Notes under the pieces: generated by a model
Database searches by the model: none
What the model saw: the letters and a program-made list of their open reading frames with translations, nothing else
What the model was told of the DNA's origin: nothing
In this document: positions 41,372 to 53,300 of the stretch, piece after piece
How the letters are laid out: the number at the start of each line of letters is the position of its first letter
Numbering within the stretch: position 1 is the first letter of the stretch
Assembly: GCA_020746105.1 (NCBI GenBank)
Contig: CM036619.1
Coordinates: forward strand, 1,265,395-1,329,394
Source: Trogon surrucura
Taxonomy: Eukaryota; Chordata; Aves; Trogoniformes; Trogonidae
DNA: 64,000 nt
Direction of reading: 5' to 3'
Position numbers and translations under genes: made by a program

Positions 41372-44300
41372 ATGGAAGTCGACTACTTCACGCACGAGAA
41401 GATCTGGTTTGATAAATACAAATACGACGATGCCGAGAGAAGATACTACGAGCAGATGAACGGGCCGGTTGGCGGCTCTTCAGGCCAGCAGGTAACACTT
41501 GTTCTCAGATGGGATTTAGGAGCGTGCTGGAGCTTTAGGAGCTTGGGCAGAGCAGGCGAGAGGACACGATCCGCCTGGACGCGCGCTTTTTTATTATTCC
41601 CCCTCTTGGCGCTGCTTTTTTTCCCAGCGCCGGATTTTTCTCTGGGAGTTCTTAATTAGTTATGACCCCCTTGTGTCTTTTGAAAGCCCATCTTCTGCCA
41701 CCTGAGAAGAATTTCTCCGGTACAACCAGTGTACTGGGGAGATCAGCTGGCCTCGTACCAACAGGCGAACCAGTTACAGGTTGCAGCTTTTCATCTGATC
41801 CAGCGGGGCCGCGGTTTGACCCGTGAGCCCTCACCGGGCGCTGCGGGGTCCGTTCAGTTCACCAAGCAGTGAAGAATTGACCCCGTCGCCGTTGGGCCAG
41901 GGGCAGCTCGGTGTCTTGCTGCTGTTTGAGAGATATCCCTTGCCTTGCAATGGATATACTGGGTGCATACGATACGATTTTTGAAGAGAGGCACCGTGAT
42001 TCCCCCCTAAAAAAAAACCCCGCAGGGATTCTGTTCCTCTCTTCGTACCCCCTGAAATAACTCAGCGTGCTCCTTGCAGAAGACGGCACCGCGGTGCTGG
42101 GGGGTTTGGGGGGGGAGACAAGCGGAGGGGAAACGTGGTGCTGCTTAAATATCGCCCCCAAATTCCTTTTTAAAAAGCGCAGAGCTGTCGTAACCTCTTC
42201 CTGCTGTGTTAAAGAGCTGCTGTCACTGCTTGTGCGTTTGGTTGGTCGTGCAGAAAGCTGCTTGGAGTTCTCAATGCCTGTCTCACCAAGCGTTTGAAGG
42301 GAAAGCTTTTTGCTCGAGTAGTAGCTTCGAGGCACGCTCTATGTCTGTTCCTGCTAGCGTAGCGGTGGCACGGCGTAAAAATTCGAAGCTAGAGATGAGC
42401 TCTTGAAGTAAATGCTGAAGTGGAAGCCTCTGCGGTGCTCTTAGAACAGTCAGGCTATTTCGTGCCACGTGAGGAGCTTCCAGCGAAGAAATTCTGCCTT
42501 CGAGAGGTGGTGGGATGGCTCAGGGGGAGATCCGGCAGCGGTTTTCTCAGGAAAAAAAAGATCCGTGCTCCTTAAAAACCTTCCTGCAACCTGGCAGCGG
42601 TATCCACCCCAAACGTGTCCAGGCTGTTGCTCTTCCTTGGTCGATTTGACCCGAGGTTTTGGGGCTTTGCGGACGGTTTCACGGCTCGGATCTTGCGGGG
42701 TTGGAGCCCGGGTAGAGGGCAAGGGAGGGAATGGATCACGGAGACACGGTTTGTCCTTAAGGAGGGGAGTTTTCAAATCCAGGCAAAGGCAGGAACATGG
42801 AAGGACAAAAAAAAAAACCAAAACAAGAACTCGTGCTGCTGTGCTCTGGGTCATATCTCCGTGGGTGGAAGACTCCAGCTTGGGCTGTCGTGTCTTGCCC
42901 GATCTGATCCTTCTCGCAGCTCCTTTTGCGATACTTGCTGAATCATAGGAACCCTCCCCCATTCTTTATCCCCCCCTCCCTTTTTTTTTTTTCCCCTTTT
43001 TAACTTTCCTGACCAGTTTCCGATGTTTCATATTTTTTATATATATATTATTTTTTTTAAAAAAAAAAAAAAAATCTTGGTTCTTTCTGCGCTGTTTGCA
43101 GGAGAACGGAGCCAGCACGATCCTCCGCGACATTGCCAGAGCCAGGGAGAATATCCAGAAATCGCTGGCCGGAGTGAGTACCCGAGCTCTCTCACCAGCT
43201 GGCTACCCGCGACCCATTTTTAGCCGTGGTGCATCTCACGGAAAACTCCGCTGTGACCACTTCATAGATCGTTTGACTTCTGAATTTTTTTTTAAGTTAG
43301 AGGAGGAGACCCAAGGTGTGCAGCGCCGTGTACCGCCCAGCTTAGCACCCCATCCCATCGAGAGCCTCGTTTCCTACTCGATTGCATGCTGCCTCCCCGC
43401 TTGCTCTAGCCTGCAGTGCTTTTCCAAACTAACTGGATTTGGGTTCAAATTCTTCCAACTGTGCATTTCTTTTTCTTTTTTTCCCCCCACGAGTCTTACC
43501 TAAGTTACGAGCCGCTGGTAAAATAACTGTCGAGTAGCCAGTGGGGAGTATTGTGTGTTTCTCTTGGGGTACACTGGGCTGCCACCTTCTCTTTCCCGAT
43601 TTGCTTTCAGTTAGGGTATGTGCAAAAAAATGGTATTTTCCCATCTGCCGCAGCTCGGGAGTTCAGCTGGGCTACTAGCTGAACCACCCCGTAGAAGCTT
43701 AGTAACATCCTTTCTTGGAGGTGTTTTTGTGCTGATGTGTACGAGCCGGCGCTGTTAAAACTTAATTTTTCCAGTGGAAGCCGAGAGCTTAAATTAATCG
43801 GCGGATTGGTTGCACGGGTGAAGAAAATTCCCAGAATACAGCCCGTGTGTTTTAATTTCTTACCTCTGGAGTGACACTACTACACATACCTTCCATCTGG
43901 GGGTATATCCTCATTGATTTGGCCTCATAATTCCCTCTCAGGGTATTTAACGCCCTCAGTTTCTATCTCGATCAGTACAAAAACAGGGAATCGAGCCTTT
44001 CCCGAGGGGAATATTCCATATTCCTCCTTAGCACAAGCAGAAAGGAGCCAAATGTTTGGGGTGAATGTGAAGGAGTTAGGCCAGTTGCTTTCCCCGGGGT
44101 GTTTTCGCCGTGTCTCGCTCGACGCTACAAAAGCGGCTTCTCCAGCCGCTCTCGTGAGTGACCCGAGGTCCTCGGTACCGCGCTGGAAACGTAGAAGTGG
44201 CTGCAGGAAGAGCAGGGGAAATTCGACGGAAGGGTGGTGGGGAAAAAGGTTAAATTTGCTTCGGTTGGATGTGATGGCCCCGAACGCAGCCCCCCCCCGA

Positions 44301-47300
44301 GTACGGCGTGGAAACGAATGGGAAGTTGCCACTTCTTAGTAATCTTAAAAACAAACCGAAACACGTCGAGGAGGAAAATAGAATCCTAGAATGATTCCAA
44401 ATGCTTGGCAGTTCCCTAATGCTGGTTTCCTTGTTTCAGCCAACAGTTTTAGGGAAGATTCTCCTGAACATTTTAAGTTCAGATCTGAAATTAAGGGGCT
44501 GTCGCTGCCCATCGAAGCCTTTTAATTTGGACTTCAGCGAGGGAAAATGAGCCCCTATCCCAACCAGGGTTGAAGAACTCTTTGCACCGATAGCGTTAAA
44601 TGCCTTTGGAAAGAAATCTTTTGGCCAGGCAAGGCTGCTGGTTCTTCCAAGACTTTCCTCCTCTGGGAGAAGAGGCTGGATGTGGTGAGGAGGGAGGGGA
44701 AACCTGAATACAAATCGCCTGGCGGCGCTGCTGGCACACCCTGATGGCACGTTCTCATCTTGCAGAACGGTTTGTGGTTTGCCAAAGACGAGGATTTTCT
44801 CGCCCTGGCCTGTGACTCCTGTTCAAGAGCTTCTTTCTCTGAGAAGTGTGGTTAGTCTGGGTCTTGTAACGGGGAAGACTGGGAGAACTGGCAAAGCACC
44901 AGACCAAAGCCAGCACAGAAATGTGAGAATAAAAGTCCTTTGCCACCCCTGTGGCACTTGTTGGGATTAGTGCCAAATACAAAAATTTAATCTGCTGGCT
45001 CTTTTAACGTTCCTGCAAAGGAAGCTTGGCATGCTTGAGGTTTTAAGGTCAGGACTGAGCCGTAGGGCCTTAAAATTGAATTTGGATAAAGTGGACAGGG
45101 ACTCTTTAGTGGAAGGCTTGAAGGAAAGGCATCGTGTTACCGCACGCCTGTGTTAGGGGACGCACCGTGCGCCCCCTTAGCTGTGTTCCTGCCGGGCTGC
45201 TCCATCATTTCTCTAATCTATGGCTGCCATCCTGCTCCCAAAATGAGCAGCTGCTTGGATAAGCAGAGCATGAGGCAACAGTGACCACATCCTAGAACTG
45301 TAGAATTGCAGAACGTTGGGGGTTGGAAGGGACCTCTAGAGATCACCCAGTGCCACCCCCTGCCAGAGCAGGGTCACCCAGGGCAGCCCCACAGGAACGT
45401 GTCCAGGGGGGTTTGAAAGTCTCCAGAGCAGGAGACTCCACACCCTCCCTGGGCAGCCTGGGACAGGGCTCCGGCACCCGCACAGCCAAGAAGTTTCTCC
45501 TCATGTTGGGATGGAACTTCCCATATTCTAGCTTACAGCCATTATTCCTTGTTCTGTTGCTGGGCACCACTGAGAAGAGATTGTCCCCTTCCCCTTGACC
45601 CCCACTCCTCAGGTATTTCTATACATTAATAAAGTCCCCTCTCAGTCTTCTCTTTTCAAGACTAAACAGCCCCAGCTCTCTCAGTCTCTCTTCCCAGCAG
45701 AGATGTTCAGTCCCTTGATCCCCCTCGTCGCTCTCCCTCGGACTCTCGAGTAGATCCCTGTCTCTCTGGAACTGGGGAGCCCCAAACTGGATCCAGGATT
45801 CCAGGGGTGGTCTCCCCAGGGCAGAGCAGAGGGGCAGGAGAACCTCCCCAGCCCTGCTGGACACACTTTTCTTGGTGCTCTCCAGGCTCCCACTGACCTC
45901 TTGGCCACAAGGGCCCGTAACTGTCCCAGGGACAACTCCCTGCCCACGGGGACTCCAAGATCTGTCTCCACGGGGCTGCTTTCCAGCAGGACGTCCCCTG
46001 ATCTCTCCTGGTGCTGGTGTTATTCCTCCCCAGACGCAGGACTCTACACTCATTTGTAATCTCGCTGAGCTGACCGTGCTTTACCCCAGTTCATAATACC
46101 CCGGGGAGCTCCACCTGTTCCATTTTGCCACATCTCTGCCCTGGAACCTGAAACTGTAAACCATGGGCGGATCTTCTTCGTGTGTTCGACTGAGCCGTCA
46201 AGAAACGGCGTCTGAAACGTGAGTTTTTTGCCGCTCGTGTTTCTGAAGGGTCATCATGAATCTTGGACAGCCTTGGCAGAAACCAGGCTTAGCTTCAGAA
46301 GGCGCTTAAACTTCGATTTTCCTCTGTTTCAGAAAGGCAAATTTGCACTGTCTGATGTTCGGAACGATCGCAAAGCGTGTTTTTACAGTCAGGCTTCCGT
46401 CTCTTCTTCCACCTGAACGTGCAGAGTTATTGCCAGGAGTCTAAAAGTCCCAGCAAAGCAAAGGGTTGGCTCTTGGGGGAAGATGGAAGATCAGCACCTT
46501 CCTTCTGTTGCAGAGTTCAGCCAGGGCTCATTTCAGATCCTGCTTCAGCTGGATGGTGGCGTTCGGAAACCCCTGAGTGAGCGTTAGGAAGGTGGAGGTG
46601 ATGGTTTGGTACCTCCCGAAGGAGGGTGCAAAACTCTGATGCTGGGAACATTTGTTTGCACATACCTTTCATCCCGCTTTGCATGGTCATCTCTGCTTTT
46701 AAACAACCTCTCCAGCTTTCCTGCGTGTCGAGGTGTTAAAAAATACGATCGGTGCTGCAGGCGGTGGCGTTGAGACCGCGGGTGGTGAGATCTTGTAGCT
46801 GGGGACCGGAGCTGTGGAAGGATTGACTTTCCCAAGATCATCAGAGAGTCCGACAGAGCGAGGTCACTGAACTCTCGCTTCCTTGCAGCCTCCTGGGGTG
46901 TCGGAACCAAAAGGTGGGAGGTTGAAGCTCTATTATTCCCTTCTCTGGCCAAGCTCCCTCTTACAAACCCTCTTTATTTGTGAGTTTCAAAGAAGAGAAG
47001 GCTCCCAGGAAGCCTCTAAAGGGCTCGGAGAGCACCTTCTGAAACACATCTGTGGTGTAGGAAACCAGCCAGGATCCACCCTCCAGGTCTTAACCAGGGG
47101 AGAAACCTCATTTAATTCTCCAACACCGTTTCCCCGCAGTTCTGTTTCGTGTATTTGACCGAAAACTTCGGTTTTTCCAGAGCTCAGGTAGACTGCCATC
47201 AGGGTAAGGGTGTTGTACCTCCGCGTGTGTGAAATTCCTTCATTTTTTGGGGAGGAAGGACGATACCTCCAGATACTTCTTGTAGTAAGAGAAGCTCTCC

Positions 47301-50300
47301 AGACAGATTTCTTCCAGCCGATACGTAGAAATGCAACCTTTACCATCTTTTTCTTCATTAGTCGCTGTTCTTGTCTCTGATTTTTAACGCACGTCCAAAT
47401 ATAAGTCGAAAAACAGAGGGGGCCAGATCTTGAAAACCCTTGGAGGCTGAGGTTAGACTCTGGTTTCTACCCTTCATAAGTGAGAAGTCCCAGGGTTTTA
47501 ATTTCTGTGGATGATTAAATTCACTACGCAGTGCTTGGTGTGGTTCTGGGTTTGCTGAGCGCTTCTGCTGCGCAGAATATTTTGAGCACTGGTCAGTGTA
47601 TCACTAGTCTGGGTTTAGCACAGAAAACGTAGCTTAAACTTAGGGAAAAAATATTTTTAAGAGCTCTGGCCATGAGACGACGAGCAGGATGTGAAGTGAT
47701 GCTCTGAAACTCCGCACCTTTGGGATTTTGAATGAATTTCTTAAGAAAATTCACAACCGCTCGTGTCGAGCTTCCTCTTGGCACAGGTGAGTCAGAAGAG
47801 GCAACGGCGCTGGGTCATGTGGAGGAAAAAAAACACATGGTAGGCAGCATGTCCCTTGGGCTGGTGACCACATCTCTAAAAGCTCCAACCATCTGCACCT
47901 GGAGGGAGAGTCCACGACCTCCTAAAGACGACCCTTCCACAGTTTCCCCCCCAAACTGGGAGCCTGGGTCAGGGTTGTGCCTTTTTTTACCAGGTTTTGC
48001 ACAGGTTGCAGGTTCCGAAGGGGCTGGTTGACCCAGTTTGGGAAGACTTTTAACCTCTTTTTTCACTTGAACTTGGGGCAGGTGACCTTCTCTTGCCAGG
48101 CAGCTCAGGCTCACCCTTCCCTGGGGTTGCTCTGGACTAACAAATAACATCTGAACTCCGCGAGGTTTTGATCTTGTCGTGGTTCAAGCTGGCCGGGACA
48201 AAGAACCGCGCGGTCTCCAGCTCACTCCTCCCCTAGTTCCATTTCCACAGTGATGTGGATGGAGACAATTTCTCCTCCTTCTCCTCCTTCCTTCTCCTCC
48301 TTCCTTCTCCTCCTTCCTTCTCCTCCTTCCTTCTCCTCCTTCCTTCTCCTCCTTCCTTCTTCCTCCTTCCTTCTCCTCCTTCCTTCTCCTCCTTCCTTCT
48401 CCTCCTTCCTTCTCCTCCTTCCTTCTTCCTCCTTCCTTCTTCCTCCTTCCTTCTTCCTCCTTCCTTCTTCCTCCTTCCTTCTTCCTCCTTCCTTCTTCCT
48501 CCTTCCTTCTTCCTCCTTCCTTCTTCCTCCTTCCTTCTTCCTCCTTCCTTCTTCCTCCTTCCTTCTTCCTCCTTCCTTCTTCCTCCTTCCTTCTTCCTCC
48601 TTCCTTCTTCCTCCTTCCTTCTTCCTCCTTCCTTCTCCTCCTCCTCTTCTTCTTCCTCCTTCCTTCTTCCTCCTTCCTTCTTCCTCCTTCCTTCTTCCTC
48701 CTTCCTTCTTCCTCCTTCCTTCTTCCTCCTTCCTTCTTCCTCCTTCCTTCTTCCTCCTTCCTTCTTCCTCCTTCCTTCTTCCTCCTTCCTTCTTCCTCCT
48801 TCCTTCTTCCTCCTTCCTTCTTCCTCCTTCCTTCTTCCTCCTTCTTCCTCCTTCCTTCTTCCTCCTTCCTTCTTCCTCCTTCCTTCTTCCTCCTTCCTTC
48901 TTCCTCCTTCCTTCTTCCTCCTTCCTTCTTCCTCCTTCCTTCTTCCTCCTTCCTTCTTCCTCCTTCCTTCTTCCTCCTTCCTTCTTCCTCCTTCCTTCTT
49001 CCTCCTTCCTTCTTCCTCCTTCCTTCTTCCTCCTTCCTTCTTCCTCCTTCCTTCTTCCTCCTTCCTTCTTCCTCCTTCCTTCTTCCTCCTTCCTTCTTCC
49101 TCCTTCCTTCTTCCTCCTTCCTTCTTCCTCCTTCCTTCTTCCTCCTTCCTTCTTCCTCCTTCCTTCTTCCTCCTTCCTTCTTCCTCCTTCCTTCTTCCTC
49201 CTTCCTTCTTCCTCCTTCCTTCTTCCTCCTTCCTTCTTCCTCCTTCCTTCTTCCTCCTTCCTTCTTCCTCCTTCCTTCTTCCTCCTTCCTTCTTCCTCCT
49301 CCTTGACTCTTCTGGTGAAGGGACTAGAGGGAAAGTGCTGTGAGGAGAGGCTGAGGGAGCTGTGGGGGTTCAGCCTGAGGAAGAGGAGACTCAGGGGGGA
49401 CCTTCTCACTCTACAACTCCCTGCAGGGAGGGTGCACTCAGGTGGGCTCGGGCTCTTCTCCTGGGCAACCAGTGACAGGACAAGAGGGCACAACCTGAAA
49501 CTGCATCGGAGGAGGTTTCGGTTGGATCTCGGCCTGAAACTGCATCAGAGGAGGTTTCGGTTGGAGCTCAGGCAGCCCTTCCTCACGGAGAGGGTGCTCA
49601 GGCACTGGGATGCTCTGCCCAGGGCAGGGGGGAGTCACTGTCCTTGGAGGGGTTTAAGGAGAGGCTGGATGTGCCCTGGTCTGGCCCATGTGGTGCGGTT
49701 GGCTCATAGGCTGGACTTGATGATCTCAGAGGGCTTTTCCAGCCCCAACAATTCTGTTCTTCTCATGGCAAAGTTCTTTTGTTCTCTTCTCACCTCCCCT
49801 TCCTCCAAGAGAAAAACTCCCCCAACACTAAAGACGGGGCAGCTCAACACAAGACGAAACCAAAAGTGAAAAAGAACAACGGGGTCGCCTCTTAAATACC
49901 TCGATGGCAGAGACTTGGTCTGGCCACAGGCAGCTCCAACTCCTGCCCGTGGGCGCGGCAGCTCTCCAAGTTTCGCGCAAATCTACCCTTGCTTTTTTCT
50001 ACAAAGAAACCTCATCGAACTCAAACCCGTGACAGACCTAAATGCTTTGTGCCACGTTGCAAAACCTCCCTTTTAAATGGACCTGAAAAGCGTTGGAGGA
50101 GCAAGTGAATCCCAGGTTAAGATGAGCTCGAGACGTAAAATACGTTGAATTGGTTCATCCGGGTGCGCGGCGCCGAGCGATCCCCGTGAGTTTTGCCGGT
50201 GTTTAACCTGTGGGTGTAACCAGGTTGTTAATTAACCTCACGGTTCCTGCGGGGACCTCGTTAGCGACATGATGACTCCCAGATATCTGCGCTGCAACTC

Positions 50301-53300
50301 CTCAGGTGACTCTGCTCCCTGTGTTACTGCGCGTTGACGGGGCCGGCGTGTACCCAGACGCCCCACAGGGAACGTGTCGTATTTGGTGCTACCCAGAAAG
50401 GTCTGTTCAAGTAACCCAAGTGTCATTTTTTCGTGCTCTTGTAGAATCATAGAGCTGTTTGGGTTGGAAACGATCAGATTTAAGATTGGATTTAAAGATC
50501 GAGTCCAACCATTAACCCAGCAATGCCAGGTCCACCACTGCACCGTGTCCCTGAGCACCACGTCTTTTAAATCCCTCCAGGGATGGCGACTCCATCCCTG
50601 CCCTGGGCAGCCTGGTCCAGTGCGTGACAACCCTTTCAGTGAAGACATTTCTCCTAAGATCCAACTTGAACCTTCCCTGGTGCAACTTGAGGTCGTTTCC
50701 TCTTGTCTTATCGCTTGTTCCTTGGGAGAAGAGACCGGCCCCACCTCGCTACCGCCTCCTATCAGGGAGTTGTAGAGAGCAAGAAGGTCTCCCCTCAGCC
50801 TCCTCCAGACTGACCAACCCCAGCTCCCTCAGCTGCTTCTCCCCACACTTCTTCTCCAGCCTCTTCCCCAGCTCCGTTGCCCTTCTCTGGCCGCGCTCCA
50901 GCCCCTCGATGTCTTTCTTGTCATGAGGGGCCCAAACCTGAGCCTGGGATTCGAGGTGCGACCTCACCAGTGCTGAGCACAGGGGGACAATCTCTTCCTG
51001 GTCCTGCTGGCCCCACCAGTCCTGATCCAGGCCAGGATGCTCTTGGCCTTCTTGGCCACCCGGGCTCGCTCCGGCTCATCTTCAGTGGCCACCAGCACCC
51101 CCAGATCCTTTTCCACTGAGGCTCTTTCCGGCGACTCTTCCCCCAGCCTGTAGCTGCCGGGAGTTGAGAACAGCTTCGTGCAGGGCAGAGCTTTTCCAAA
51201 TCCTCTCCCCGTGCTCTCACGAGCCGTAGGTACGGCCTTTTCTGGAGGGAAATGGCCGTGATTTTCTTGCCTCGGCGTAGATTTCTCATCTTTGAGGGGT
51301 TATCACTCACAGGGAAGAGAATTGGTGGAGGCACGGCTGCGTTCTGCGGCAAATGCTTCCGCCAAAGCTGCGAGCGAAGGTTTAAAAGCTGAGTTAACAT
51401 TAGCCATGGCCCCGATGGCGTAACTAGAACGGGAAGGGGTCAGGCAACCAGCATCTGAGCTTTAATTTTTCTCCCTGGTGTGATGAGCAGCTTCTCAACA
51501 CCTTGACTCCTCTTTGAGAGATTCATTTGTGTTAATTGGGCTTATTAAGAGCCTCGGTGACTTTGCCCGTGTTTCTGCGTCTGTCAGGTATTAGATTTTA
51601 TTTATTTCTTTAACGATAGGAAACCCCTGATCTCACAGATGGGGAGATGGCTCGGGAGACGTCTCGCTCTAGTTCTGCCCCCCCCCCTCCCCAGCTGCAC
51701 GGCTGTTCCGCAGGCTGACAAGTCGGCAGAATTTCGTGGACAAATAAAACATCTGCGCGCGGGCTCCGTTCGAGGCCGCGTCCCGTTGCTTGACGATTTG
51801 CCCCCCCCCCCCGCATGCTTCGTGCCCTCGCGTTTCGCCTCTTCCCAGCATGAGCGAAAGCTTTTTTTTTTTTCTACCCCGTTGCCTTTGAACCAAACGC
51901 CCTCCGAACCTTTTTTGCCCTTTCGCAGCAGAAGAAAGAGCCGCGTAGTAAAGAAGCTCCTTGCGCCCGTCCCAAGAGGCAGTCGGGCCGCTCAACTGTA
52001 AGTCCCCCCCCCCCACGCATGGATTGGAGCTGGTTTGTGTGATTTTAGAAGACGTCGGTAGGGCCAGGCCCAGCCCTGCCTCACCGAGATGAACCCAATT
52101 CTCCCTCCCTGCCACGGGAAGGGTTTGTCTTTTGGCATGTAGCTCACTTGAGATAATTTAGGTCTCCCGGCTCGGCATCCGCAGGTTGCAGATCCGCGCT
52201 GGCGTTCCTGAGCCCGTACCTACCGCGGAGGCGGCGGCGGAGATTAATTTCGTGGCGCTTTTTGACCTCGGGGAGCCCGTTTTTTGGGTGGATGGAGAAG
52301 GCTCTCTCTGATTTTGACCTTGTATCTCCCAGGGCCGGGCACCCCGAGTCCTGCTTTCTGCGCGCCGCGTGTTCTTCATCTTAACCCCCGCGTTTCGCTC
52401 GCTCCCTGTCATAAGTGGCTGCTGAGATCTCAGGAGCTTGGCAGCTGCAACCGAGGACCACGTTATAATTAAATATTCCTGAAAGAGTATTAATTATTTC
52501 CCCTATTGTATTCTGTTAGAAACGACGCTTAAAGCATGAAGGCCTGTTATTTTCCTTCCCCTTGATTTGAATTTATAAGTAAAGGCCTCCTTGGGGCGAA
52601 AAAAAACAAAGGATGAAAGCTCTTTTTTGCTGTTAAATGCTTTCGAAGCTGGGTTGGTACAACTGCTCCCTCAGGATGTGTTAAAAGTAGGTTTAAGTTG
52701 TTGTGAGAGAACGAAAAGGCTGGACCGAGGAAGGTGGGAGGATAGAAATGCCGGGATCTCTCGCCAGCTTCCGCAGGGACTCGCTGTGTGACGTTAAAAG
52801 CGGGTCACTTCTGCGCTCTGTGCCTCAGTTTCCCCGTCAGAGGAGGCGAGGTGCCCCGTTTCTGGAGTTTGGCGCGAAACTGTCTCAAAAGATAATAAAT
52901 CTCGGGCGCGTTCGGCGGCAGCGCCGGCTCTGAGACCGCAAAGAGCGACTTTATCCTCCGCTCTCGTCGGCGCCAGCTGAACTTTCTCTCGAGATAACGT
53001 TCCACGCCTCATTCTGTCGAGCCAGGATATTCTTTTTCCTAAAACCTTTAGAGAAAATAGTCCGTGTTCTTAGATTAGCTCGCCCGGTTTTCTTCTTCCC
53101 CTAAAGGCATGACTCTGCTTTGCTTCGCTGAGCGTGGCCGTTAGGCGACCGGATCCGTCTCATCTCCGTTCTCCTTGTTGCAGAGCGCGAGCACGACCTC
53201 CTCTGGGCCTCCCGGCGACCAAAACGATCTCGTGTCGCGGATTTCTCACCTGGAGGTAGAAAACCAAAACCTTCGCAGCGGTAAGTACGCGAACGTCCCG

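Noticed and set aside
48222-49869. 423- and 539-codon open frames rich in Lys/Glu/Arg or Ser/Phe/Leu/Pro
   Set aside because: They are forced open by the purine-free repeat array plus the adjacent CR1; there is no start context, splice signal or protein family.
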